Part shown: in pieces, positions 1 to 7,505 of the stretch
How the letters are laid out: every line of letters starts with the position of its first letter
Numbering within the stretch: position 1 is the stretch's first letter
NCBI GenBank assembly: GCA_017613335.1
Contig: JAGAEB010000119.1
Span: forward strand, 1-11,963
Length of the DNA stretch: 11,963 nucleotides
Source: Methanosarcinaceae archaeon
GTDB taxonomy: Archaea > Halobacteriota > Methanosarcinia > Methanosarcinales > Methanosarcinaceae
Reading direction: 5' to 3'
Translations under genes and position numbers: made by a program
Notes under the pieces: generated by a model
Databases searched by the model: none
The model's input: the letters and a program-made list of their open reading frames with translations, nothing else
Told to the model about the DNA's origin: nothing

Positions 1-24
1 GATCTGCACCGGTGCGGTCTTCGG

Positions 25-3000
25 TCAGATGCCTTTTCTCCGGGTGCCGAAGAAGATGAGGCCGACGACCAGGACAACGAACAGGATAACGGCCATGTTT
101 GAGGCTGAGAAAGACGGATTTCTGATGAAATCTTTCAGCAGGGAATTGTTGATGATCGTCTTTTCGATCATCTCATAACCGGCGACCGCGTTCAGGTCGA
201 GGCCGACGCCGTCTCCCGGATCTTCATCCGGCTCCGGCGGCTCGTTTTCGGAGACGTCGATCATTTCTTCGGGAAGGACGACGGCTTTTTTCTCACTGCG
301 GCCGGATGATGATCTTTTCTGATCGGGATTGTCCGGGTTTTCGGGATCGTCCGGATCTTCCGGATCGTCCTGAGCGGGATCGTCGCGGTATGTCGCATCT
401 TTGACGATCTCCCAATATTTGTCCCTCGTTTCCGGATCGATGTCGTCGGCAAGGACGGAAGACATCATGCCGCTGACGAATTTATCGAACGTCGGGTTGC
501 CGCATGTGTGGTGACAGCAGGCAACGCCGGATTCGACGACGGAATCGGCATACGTTTTCAGGAGTTCCGACATCTGCGCGTCGGAAGCGTTCCAGTTGCC
601 TGTCCTGGCCGTTTCGATCAGGCGGCTCGTCATCGACTGAAGCGCATACGGAGACGTTGAAGAAAGCCAGTCCTTCAGATTTTCGTCGTTCATGTATGTG
701 TCGTAGACCTTGTTCCAGGTGGCGTCTGAGATGACCTCGCCGTTCGTGGCGACAGACCAGCCGTAGAGATTGTCCATGAATTCAGCCATCATCGTCGCGC
801 CGCTGTAACCGGATTCCTGCATACCTTTGACCCAGTCCGGATTGAGATAGCGGGACGTCATGTCTTTCTGGATCGTCTCGCCGGCCGTGTAGATCGTCTT
901 GTCGCCGTCTTTGTAGCCGTCGACGTTGGACGTATCGGCGATATACATCTGCGGCGCATCCCACAGGCTCCTGTCTTCGATGTAGTCGCCGTTGCTGTCA
1001 TACATGGAAGAGACCATGTTCATGACGCCGTAATACTGGTAGACGTCATCATTGTCGAGCGTATCGTAGAGATTGGATGAACTCGAGAAGACGGAGGCAT
1101 CCGTCCGGCCGAGAAGTGCCTTGAGGACTTCCGTGACGGCCTCGGATGTCGTACCCCAGTTGTTTTCTGTGTAAAGATAACTCATTTTCTGCAGATAGAG
1201 ATCCGTAACGGCTTTCATATCATCCTGGTTTTCACCGGCGTTGCCCATGTTGCCGCTCGCACTGACAAGGTTGCCCGTACCGATCTCGTAGGAGCCGAGC
1301 GCCTGCGCAAACACGCGGGACGTGGCAAGTTCAGCCGCCGTTTTTTCATCGACGCCTGATGCGATGAGTTTTTCCCGGATCTCATCAGAACTCTTCCGGA
1401 CGTTGTTCTCAACGGATGAAAGATCGTCCGTCTCTTCAAGAGCGCTCACCGTTTTGACGGATCTGTCGATATAACGCAGGATGCTGCCGTAACCGTCGCG
1501 CATACCGGCAGAATTGTAGACGATGTTGACACGCGGCCGGTAAACGACCGTACCGTTCGTCAGCGTCACGCGGAACATATCATCATAATCGTCAGCGTCA
1601 TCATAGACAGTGACCGGGACGGCGCCCGTGAACGTGCCCGTTCTGCTCCATGTCGGCCGGCAGCCGAGAAGATAGAACACGCAGGCTTCCTGAGCGCCTT
1701 CATCACGGATGAACTCGACACCGAAACGCATGAAAGAGACTGTATCCGGCCACTCGCCGTACGTCTCGTAATAATTCACGAGCAGCTGCTGACCCATGGC
1801 GCGGCCGACTTTCCAGGCGGCCGGCGTCGGATAAGTCGCCGGATCGATGCCGTAGAAATTGCGACCCGTCGGCAGGACGGACGGTCTCTGGACAGGATCG
1901 TTTCCGGGTGACGGGGCAATATAGCCGGCATCAAGAGCTCTCAGAAGCGCATTCGTCTCGGAATCGCCGACTTCTTTGAGTTTTTCCGGGTAAAGGATCA
2001 TCTCATTGCCCAGGACATAGGCGACCATGTCAGCGTTGTAATATTTGCGGGACGTGTTCCTGTTTCCGAGGCCGCTGACGGAAAGAGCGTGTTCGACGGC
2101 GCCGGAGGGATCGGAAGAATAGCTGCTGTCATTTTGGATGACGTTGATGAAATCCGTCATGACGCTCTCAAGTTTCGTATCATTCAGGGTCGTTCCGTCG
2201 ACGGCTCTGAAAGAAGACGACTTGTTGACGCGGTCATCTCTCAGATTTTCAGGAACGCTCTGATACCAGTAGAAATCGAAAAGCTCGGCGCGGAAATCAT
2301 CATAGACATCGTTTTCCTTCCACATCCGGATGACGTCAGGCGCATCGCTGCATTCGGAAAAGGCGGCAGACGGGCCCAGCAGGAAAAGGACGACCCTGTC
2401 CTGTTTGGCTCTGTCACCGGCATCTTCCGGGAAAGCGTCATCCAGCGCATTTCTGATGTCCTGAGAAGTCGGCGTTCCTTTGATGCGGACCAGATCCTGT
2501 GTGAATTTCAGGACGTCCGCTTCTGAATACCTGGATGACGGGACGCCGCCTTTGACGATCTTTCCGTCGACGAGCGAATATTCATTGCTTGTCGGGATCG
2601 TCTTTCCGCCGGCTGCTTTCACATCGTCGAAATATGTATCGAGAAGGACATCGTCGAGACCCTGGCGGCTCCACATGTTCCAGATCATCGGCGCGACCTG
2701 ATCCTCATCGAAATAACCGAATGTATGCATGCCGTACGAAAGACTGTTCTCCTTGACGGCTTCGATGTAATTGTGGAGATTGTTCTCCAGGAAAACATCG
2801 AAGACGCCTGTGTCGTTCATGCCGGGCACGGTCGCGTTTTCAACGAGATATTTCTGAATGAGTTCATCTGAGACGTTCGCCGGATCTTCCGGATTGATGA
2901 TCTTTGCGTAAGAACGGAACGTGTCTGCAAAGGCATCCTGCCAGCCCAGACGGTAAACATCTTCGGCGACGATCTCGCGGTATGATCTCATGAGCTGTTC

Positions 3001-6000
3001 ATCGGCCGTTCCCGTGGCTTTGTTTTTCTGATAGCCTTGAACGGCGGCTTCCATTTCAATGATGTTTTCATAAAGCTGCGTTTTGACCATCGGCGGCGTC
3101 ATGTGGGAAATGATGACACCGTTTCCGCGGTATTCCGCGACGAGGCCTTCGCCGACGTTGGCGACGATATACGGATAGATGTTCGGCAGAGACGGCAGGA
3201 GAACAGGTCCCCAGCTGTCGGTCCGGGAAAGACCGACGGAAGAGCCCGGAAGCCATTCGTGGGTCCCGTGGGTACCGAAGTGGACGATCGCATCAGCTTT
3301 CCAGGGATCCCCGCTCATGCCGATGTCGCGGACGCGCTGTGCGTTCATGTCATAGAAGCCGGTCTCCCTGCCGGACGACGTGCTCACGCCGGTCCCGCGG
3401 CTGAGCTGGAAATAAAATGCGATATACTGGTGCGTCGGCGGGATATCGCCGTGATAGTCGGCGGAATTCAGCGCTTTGTCGCTTGCAAGCGCGCGGTTGG
3501 GTTCAGGCATGATCCTGATGTCGCCGACTTTGACCATCGGGATGACGATATAATTGACGCAGCCGCCGCCGAGTTCATTGTTCTCATCGTACCAGATCAT
3601 GCCGCCGAGATAATTGTTCTCCGGCGACGGTCTTTCCGTCAGGAGAAGATCCGCTCTTCCCCAGTAGGTTTCTGCTTCTTCTTTCAGGATGATGTCCATC
3701 GTTTCGCGGACATAGACTTCATCGTTGAGCCACTCGACATAATCGGCCGCAGGGATGAGTTCGCAGCCCCACCAGTCGGATCCGTCTTCGCTGTGTCCTT
3801 CGGGGATGTTTTTGTGGTAGTCGATATATTCCCTGACCATCGTGTCGAGGACGCCCGGCGCATAGGAGCCGACGTTGATGCCCTGGGCATAAAGGAGATT
3901 GACGAGATTGGCCTCGTTCATGATGAGAGATTCGTTCGTTTCGGTGTAATCGAATTCGTGTTTTCCGCCGTCTGTGATCGTGACGACGGGGAGATGACTG
4001 AATCTGACGGTGTAGTCGTTGTCTCTGAGCGTTCTGAAGATCCCTTTGAATTCCGGGTCTCTGATCCCGGCGGACGGATCTCTGACGCGGTCTTTGGCAC
4101 CGTCGCCGGCAAAACTTCTCAGGATGTTGAGATAGTTGGCGCCGATGTCTTCTTTGCCCGGCGGATAGTTGTAGTAGAGAACCGCGATATCTTTGTCAGG
4201 GTTTTCCGTCCGGTTGAGTTCCGCCCAGGCGATCGCTCTGTCGGCTGCCCAGTTGCTGACGGTCGTTTCGTTGCCCGACCATTCGGAGAGGAAATCGATC
4301 ATGCCGTCCGTGTTGGAGGAAGAGGCCATCCAGGAAAAAGCGTTTTCGGGGATGCCTGAATTGACGTCGTAGGCGGTCTCGGAGACGGAGTCGGTGTCTT
4401 TTCCGATGACTTTGACGACCGGGACGCCCAGTTCTTCGAGCGCGTCGATGCCGGCCTGCTGGTCGAGATAATGGAGGACCCAGTTTTTGTAGGAAACGAA
4501 ACAGGTCACCCGGCAGTTGCCGTCCGCATCGGAAAAGGTGCCGGCCATATCTGAATAGAAGCCATCCGATTCGATGCTCATGCCGCAGATGACGTTATAG
4601 CCGCGGGCTTCAAGGATCTGTGTGAGCCGGCGCATGGATTCTTCGTAAGTATTGAAACCGAAGATGCCGATGTAAGGAGCACCCGGCGTGTAAAAAGCGG
4701 AAGATTCATACCATTCGAGATAAGAATCGACGTCGGAGAAACATCTGCCCAGCGGGAGATAATAGATCTCGCCTGTCCTGTAATCGACGGACGGCCAGGC
4801 TTTCATCATATCCGTACCGTCACTGCGGATGATATCCCTGTAAAGATAATAGACGTCCGGTATGTTTTCGGCCGTCACGCCGATGCCGTAGACTTCATAG
4901 ATGATGACGTTTTCCGGAACGACGCCCGTATCCGGGGTGTCTGAGATGTCGATGTTGAAATACCCGGCAAAAGCTTCGGTCACTTCCGGGTCGTAATAGT
5001 CTTCCGAAAAGAAAGAATTCGTCCTCATGGCGCAGACGACCGGACCTTCGGGAAGACTTTCGCCGAAGACGTCTCTGAACGTGCCGGATCCGTTTTCGAA
5101 GCAGACGAAAGAATCGCAGATGATGACGTCATAATCGCTGAAAACGACGCCGGAATGCCGGACAGCTTCAAGATCGGATGCGTAACTGTCCGGATTGACG
5201 GAAGAAGAGCTGTCAGAATCGGCAGAAGAAGAGCTGTCCGGATCTCCGGAAGGCGATGCGTCATCCGGAAGACGGATCTCAAGCGGCAGATACGTCATGA
5301 CTGCGGCGCCTCTGTAAGCCTCTTTATCAAAGGCGTCGACAGCCGCTTTCATGCCGCCGGAGGAATCGTTTCCTTCGCGGGGCGCATCGGGGCCGATGTA
5401 AAGGATCCGGATCGGCTCCTGCTGTTCTTTCCATCCCGGGATCATGGCTGTTTTTTCCGGGGCATAGGCTTCTGCGAGGCTGATCAGGAAGCGGTCTGCC
5501 GCGACGGCGGATTCATTGCCGCTGCTGCTGATCACTTTCGAAAGGAGTCTGAAGGCTTTGTCGTAGGCTTCTCTGTTGACGTTTTCATCATAATCCGGAT
5601 TGGAAGAATAAGGCGGGTTTGATGAATCGAGGCAGGCGACACGGATGCCGTTTTCTTTGGCGGCTGAAAGGGACGAATTGACGACATCGTGGCCACCCAT
5701 GTCGAAAACGATGATATCGTATCCGGAGAAATTATCGGCGGCAGCTTCCAGAAGTTCCCTGCCCGGACCCAGAGATCCGTCATAGGCCGGAATGCGCACG
5801 CAGTTGAAGTATTCTCCGAAATACATCGTCTCTGTTGCCGCCGTGACTTCGGACAGATCATCGTAAGAGACCAACAGGACGTTGATGACGACATCCTCGC
5901 CGGAAAGTCCGGATCTCAAGGCAGCCTGACCGTGTCCTTCATCCGGATCGTTTATATTTTCGTCTGAATCGGTACGGATGCCCGCACCGTCATCGGCGGC

Positions 6001-6249
6001 TTTGTTTTCATTGCCGGCGATCGTGACATTTCCGGCGTCACCGATGCCGTCATTTCCGCTGTCGTCTGCGCTGACATTTTCACCGGTTCCTTCAATGACG
6101 ACGATCCGGTCTGCGGATTCCTGTCCGGATACGGCAGATCCGTCATCACTGCCTGCAAAAGCAGGCAAAGTCATCAGGAAGATGAAAAGAACTGAGAGTA
6201 ACACCGCCCGGAAAAGAATCCGGGCAGACCTGTTTTCTGTACAAGACAT
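25..6249 (-). CDS. cobN: Surface-anchored CobN/BchH-family cobaltochelatase-like protein
   Basis: This is a 2074-residue homologue of the large subunit (CobN/ChlH/BchH) of ATP-dependent cobalt or magnesium chelatases. Family hallmarks in order are a flavodoxin-like start near residue 524 (PYIGIFGFNTYEESM), HFGTHGTHEWLPG at 990-1002, LPTGRNFY near 1459-1466, and a C-terminal block near 1800 (LNPDWVKGMQESGYSGA). A Cys/His motif, CCHHTC, is at 1911-1916. Unlike cytoplasmic CobN it begins with a signal peptide (basic start, hydrophobic 11-28, AFA cleavage after residue 32). It ends with an Asp/Pro-rich linker, a membrane segment at 2051-2068 and a TRRKGI tail, so the bulk should lie outside the cell. 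The start is the ATG at 6249-6247, preceded by GGTGA five bases upstream; an in-frame TTG at 6288 and an ATG at 6261 are less likely. No ChlI/ChlD ATPase partner is in the window, so chelatase activity is unproven. Membership of the family is clear; the substrate (corrinoid, tetrapyrrole or free metal) is not. Confidence 0.93.
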   Translation of the reverse strand: MSCTENRSARILFRAVLLSVLFIFLMTLPAFAGSDDGSAVSGQESADRIVVIEGTGENVSADDSGNDGIGDAGNVTIAGNENKAADDGAGIRTDSDENINDPDEGHGQAALRSGLSGEDVVINVLLVSYDDLSEVTAATETMYFGEYFNCVRIPAYDGSLGPGRELLEAAADNFSGYDIIVFDMGGHDVVNSSLSAAKENGIRVACLDSSNPPYSSNPDYDENVNREAYDKAFRLLSKVISSSGNESAVAADRFLISLAEAYAPEKTAMIPGWKEQQEPIRILYIGPDAPREGNDSSGGMKAAVDAFDKEAYRGAAVMTYLPLEIRLPDDASPSGDPDSSSSADSDSSSSVNPDSYASDLEAVRHSGVVFSDYDVIICDSFVCFENGSGTFRDVFGESLPEGPVVCAMRTNSFFSEDYYDPEVTEAFAGYFNIDISDTPDTGVVPENVIIYEVYGIGVTAENIPDVYYLYRDIIRSDGTDMMKAWPSVDYRTGEIYYLPLGRCFSDVDSYLEWYESSAFYTPGAPYIGIFGFNTYEESMRRLTQILEARGYNVICGMSIESDGFYSDMAGTFSDADGNCRVTCFVSYKNWVLHYLDQQAGIDALEELGVPVVKVIGKDTDSVSETAYDVNSGIPENAFSWMASSSNTDGMIDFLSEWSGNETTVSNWAADRAIAWAELNRTENPDKDIAVLYYNYPPGKEDIGANYLNILRSFAGDGAKDRVRDPSAGIRDPEFKGIFRTLRDNDYTVRFSHLPVVTITDGGKHEFDYTETNESLIMNEANLVNLLYAQGINVGSYAPGVLDTMVREYIDYHKNIPEGHSEDGSDWWGCELIPAADYVEWLNDEVYVRETMDIILKEEAETYWGRADLLLTERPSPENNYLGGMIWYDENNELGGGCVNYIVIPMVKVGDIRIMPEPNRALASDKALNSADYHGDIPPTHQYIAFYFQLSRGTGVSTSSGRETGFYDMNAQRVRDIGMSGDPWKADAIVHFGTHGTHEWLPGSSVGLSRTDSWGPVLLPSLPNIYPYIVANVGEGLVAEYRGNGVIISHMTPPMVKTQLYENIIEMEAAVQGYQKNKATGTADEQLMRSYREIVAEDVYRLGWQDAFADTFRSYAKIINPEDPANVSDELIQKYLVENATVPGMNDTGVFDVFLENNLHNYIEAVKENSLSYGMHTFGYFDEDQVAPMIWNMWSRQGLDDVLLDTYFDDVKAAGGKTIPTSNEYSLVDGKIVKGGVPSSRYSEADVLKFTQDLVRIKGTPTSQDIRNALDDAFPEDAGDRAKQDRVVLFLLGPSAAFSECSDAPDVIRMWKENDVYDDFRAELFDFYWYQSVPENLRDDRVNKSSSFRAVDGTTLNDTKLESVMTDFINVIQNDSSYSSDPSGAVEHALSVSGLGNRNTSRKYYNADMVAYVLGNEMILYPEKLKEVGDSETNALLRALDAGYIAPSPGNDPVQRPSVLPTGRNFYGIDPATYPTPAAWKVGRAMGQQLLVNYYETYGEWPDTVSFMRFGVEFIRDEGAQEACVFYLLGCRPTWSRTGTFTGAVPVTVYDDADDYDDMFRVTLTNGTVVYRPRVNIVYNSAGMRDGYGSILRYIDRSVKTVSALEETDDLSSVENNVRKSSDEIREKLIASGVDEKTAAELATSRVFAQALGSYEIGTGNLVSASGNMGNAGENQDDMKAVTDLYLQKMSYLYTENNWGTTSEAVTEVLKALLGRTDASVFSSSSNLYDTLDNDDVYQYYGVMNMVSSMYDSNGDYIEDRSLWDAPQMYIADTSNVDGYKDGDKTIYTAGETIQKDMTSRYLNPDWVKGMQESGYSGATMMAEFMDNLYGWSVATNGEVISDATWNKVYDTYMNDENLKDWLSSTSPYALQSMTSRLIETARTGNWNASDAQMSELLKTYADSVVESGVACCHHTCGNPTFDKFVSGMMSSVLADDIDPETRDKYWEIVKDATYRDDPAQDDPEDPDDPENPDNPDQKRSSSGRSEKKAVVLPEEMIDVSENEPPEPDEDPGDGVGLDLNAVAGYEMIEKTIINNSLLKDFIRNPSFSASNMAVILFVVLVVGLIFFGTRRKGI
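320..372 (-). repeat. Asp/Pro-rich short-repeat linker in the CobN-like protein
   Basis: Degenerate 9-bp units (variants of GGATCGTCC and GGATCTTCC on the plus strand) encode a DDPEDPDDPENPDNPD-type stretch. It lies between the folded CobN part and the membrane anchor. It probably acts as an extended wall-spanning spacer; this role is inferred from composition and position only. Confidence 0.7.
5199..5246 (-). repeat. Two 24-bp direct repeats in the CobN-like gene
   Basis: Two adjacent 24-bp copies (5199-5222 and 5223-5246) share the core AGAAGAAGAGCTGTC. They encode Ser/Asp-rich 8-residue units (DSSSSADS type) in a low-complexity linker between N-terminal segments of the surface protein. 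The unit is a multiple of three, so changes in copy number would keep the frame. Confidence 0.75.
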
Positions 6250-6254
6250 AAAAT

Positions 6255-6259
6255 TCACC
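6255..6259 (-). promoter_or_regulatory. Ribosome binding site of the CobN-like gene
   Basis: GGTGA on the minus strand is followed by five bases and then ATG at 6249-6247. It matches the archaeal anti-Shine-Dalgarno sequence and decides in favour of the MSCTENRS start. That start also gives a well-formed signal peptide with a short basic N-region. Confidence 0.75.
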
Positions 6260-6267
6260 ATGATGAT

Positions 6268-6282
6268 CCGTCGGTCCGACGG
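6268..6282 (-). other. Short inverted repeat just upstream of the CobN ribosome binding site
   Basis: CCGTCGG and CCGACGG on the minus strand are separated by one base and lie nine bases upstream of the GGTGA site. As RNA this could fold into a small hairpin of about five base pairs in the leader. It may be chance; no riboswitch signature such as a B12 box was seen nearby. Confidence 0.3.
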
Positions 6283-6403
6283 TCTCAATTTTTCATTTTT
6301 CCGTTCATTCGTTTTGAGATCAATGATCCGGATCCGGGGAAAAGCCTCAAATCAAGGATTATTGAATAACAGTCAGATAGATGGTAGTATAATGTACGAC
6401 ATT

Positions 6404-6411
6404 GCATATAA
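6404..6411 (-). promoter_or_regulatory. Possible TATA box for the CobN-like gene
   Basis: The minus strand reads TTATATGC in the sequence CTGTTATATGCAATG, resembling the archaeal TTTATATA box. It is about 155 bases upstream of the chosen start and would imply a leader of roughly 130 nt. A second weak candidate (CATTATAC) is about 20 bases closer. Neither has a clear BRE, so this is tentative. Confidence 0.35.
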
Positions 6412-6426
6412 CAGAATCCTTAGCCG

Positions 6427-6450
6427 AAAAGCTAACGATCGTTAGCTTTT
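6427..6450. other. Perfect 24-bp palindrome, operator or bidirectional terminator
   Basis: The arm AAAAGCTAACGA (6427-6438) is followed directly by its exact reverse complement (6439-6450). On the plus strand the right arm runs into six T residues, like an intrinsic terminator, but no plus-strand gene precedes it. On the minus strand it lies 16 bp upstream of the possible TATA box of the CobN-like gene, where a dimeric regulator could bind, and about 400 bp beyond the 144-residue gene, where it could stop transcription. The sequence alone does not decide between these. Confidence 0.6.
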
Positions 6451-6545
6451 TTGATTAAAATAAAGACAGAAACGATAACTGCAGACATAAAAATAATCAA
6501 ATTAAAATGACTGATTCCGGAAAAAACACAAAAATAAGAAAATCC
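6451..6545. other. AT-rich non-coding segment downstream of the 144-residue gene
   Basis: This stretch is clearly more AT-rich than its surroundings. On the minus strand it carries runs such as TTTTAATTTGATTATTTTTATG. Archaeal transcription often stops at T-rich tracts, so it could be the 3' end of transcripts from the 144-residue gene. No coding region is convincing here. Confidence 0.4.
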
Positions 6546-6611
6546 GAAAAAATGAAAGATGTCGGACAGAGGAAAAGAACGAAAGAAAAGGAGACGGAAA
6601 GACGGAAGAAT

Positions 6612-6851
6612 GAGAGAAAAACAGCCAAAAGGAGAGAAGAACGAGAAAAAAAGAGACGGAAAGGGGAGAAGAACGAGAAAAAAAGAGACGGAAAGGGGAG
6701 AAGAACGAGAAAAGAGAGACGGAAAGGGGAGAAGGACGGGAGAAAAGGGACAGAAAGAACGGGAGAAAGGAGACGGAAAGAAGAAGAGAACGAGGGAACA
6801 GGAGACAACAGGAGAAGGAACAGCAGAAAAAGAGGACAGACAAAAGAAGAG
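6612..6851 (+). repeat. 240-nt tract without T on the plus strand (purine-rich)
   Basis: From 6612 to 6851 the plus strand has no T at all and is mostly A and G with scattered C. The minus strand therefore has no A. The tract begins right after the stop codon of the 144-residue gene, which ends at 6852. Since stop codons on the plus strand need T and those on the minus strand need A, all six frames are open by default. The apparent ORFs across it (arginine/lysine/glutamate-rich on plus, serine/phenylalanine-rich on minus) are not evidence of genes. Confidence 0.9.
6634..6760 (+). repeat. 32-bp tandem repeat, about four copies
   Basis: The segment GAGAAGAACG recurs at 6634, 6666 and 6698, and as GAGAAGGACG at 6729, giving a unit of 32 bp (the last spacing is 31). 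Each unit also holds GAGACGGAAAGGGG. Copies decay after 6740 into related purine-rich sequence. The unit is not a multiple of three, as expected for a non-coding array. Confidence 0.85.
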
Positions 6852-7286
6852 TCACTCTTCGTTTGTTCTGAAATCGAATCTTTTTCCGGTGTCCATATTG
6901 AGGCCGATCGAGAAAAAACTGTTTCCGCCGCCTTCAACGGAGACCCGGTGTTCGAGCCAGTTTCCGACGGGGTGACGGAAGAAATTGATCCAGAGACATC
7001 TTTCGCCTTTTCCGTTCGTATACGGGATATACTGGCGGTAATATTTTTCCGGTTCGATGAAGATGTCTGTCCGTGTCCAGTCGGCGTCCGGATTTTGAGA
7101 CATATATTCAACAAATTTCTCGGATCTTTCTTCATTATAAGCATGGATCGCCTTCATCAGAAGCTTTTCAGCAATCTCGTATTCCGACAGATCGATCGTG
7201 CGGGCAGTCGCGCCGTTCCGGACATAGACGGCAGGCAGTTCTTCAAAAGGAAGCAGGACCATGCTTATACCTGTATCAGATGCCAT
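6852..7286 (-). CDS. Conserved-looking protein of unknown function, 144 residues
   Basis: A small soluble protein with no signal peptide or membrane segment. I do not recognise a named family. The N-terminal half looks helical and charged (ARTIDLSEYEIAEKLLMKAI, about 27-46). The C-terminal half looks beta-rich, with PYTNGKGERCLWINFF at 88-103 and GGGNSFFSIGLNM at 119-131. From memory this second pattern resembles a small bacterial and archaeal hypothetical family with a 'Y-N-x-GE-x-x-x-W-I-N' then 'DGG-x-x-F-x-x-x-I-N' layout; that is recall, not a search. The ATG at 7286 is well supported by GGAGGA five bases upstream. Frame, start signal and ordinary composition between two low-complexity tracts support a real gene. 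It may be read with the membrane protein gene 220 bp upstream or on its own. Confidence 0.75.
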   Translation of the reverse strand: MASDTGISMVLLPFEELPAVYVRNGATARTIDLSEYEIAEKLLMKAIHAYNEERSEKFVEYMSQNPDADWTRTDIFIEPEKYYRQYIPYTNGKGERCLWINFFRHPVGNWLEHRVSVEGGGNSFFSIGLNMDTGKRFDFRTNEE

Positions 7287-7290
7287 AAGA

Positions 7291-7296
7291 TCCTCC
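7291..7296 (-). promoter_or_regulatory. Ribosome binding site of the 144-residue gene
   Basis: GGAGGA on the minus strand ends a few bases before the ATG at 7286-7284 (GGAGGATCTTATG). It is the strongest Shine-Dalgarno match in the window and the main reason to accept this small gene. Confidence 0.8.
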
Positions 7297-7320
7297 GGCA
7301 GATTTTTCAGGTGTCATCAT

Positions 7321-7454
7321 ATTTCGGTTTCCCCTCGTCGTTTATTTCGGTTTCCCGCTGTCGTTTGTTTCGATTTCCCGTCGTCGTTGCGTTTCTGTTT
7401 TCTGCTGTCGTTTGTTTCGATTTTCCGCTGTCGTTGCGTTTCTGTTTCCTTCGG
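7321..7454 (+). repeat. About 23-bp imperfect tandem repeat, six copies
   Basis: Units start at about 7321, 7344, 7367, 7389, 7414 and 7436 (lengths 22 to 25). They share a TTTC-G-TTTCC core followed by GTCGTTT. Units three and four form a 47-bp block that is repeated, less exactly, by units five and six. The plus strand is pyrimidine-rich and the minus strand purine-rich, the reverse of the tract at 6612-6851. The array fills most of the gap between the membrane protein gene and the 144-residue gene, where a promoter for the latter would be expected. Confidence 0.8.
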
Positions 7455-7505
7455 TCATATCGTTCATCATCGGCCATCATATTTCACTTTTAAGCCGAAA
7501 ATCTT

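Noticed and set aside
6..15. GCACCGGTGC palindrome just past the CobN stop codon
   Set aside because: It is only 10 bp, has no T-run in view and is cut off by the window edge, so it cannot be called a terminator.
3037..4359. Long plus-strand open frame (440 codons) opposite the CobN-like gene
   Set aside because: It is antisense to a strongly supported gene with family motifs. Its composition (Asp, Val, Phe, Arg-rich) is what the complementary frame of this codon usage gives, and no domain is visible.
6250..6420. Cobalamin riboswitch ahead of the CobN-like gene
   Set aside because: The leader was read for a B12 box and a multi-helix layout and none was seen; only a short hairpin near the ribosome site is present.
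6507..7493. Plus-strand 328-codon frame rich in Arg, Lys and Glu, and Ser/Phe-rich minus-strand frames over the same DNA
   Set aside because: The T-free tract cannot hold a stop codon on either strand, so all six frames are open by default. The rest of the plus frame is antisense to the 144-residue gene.
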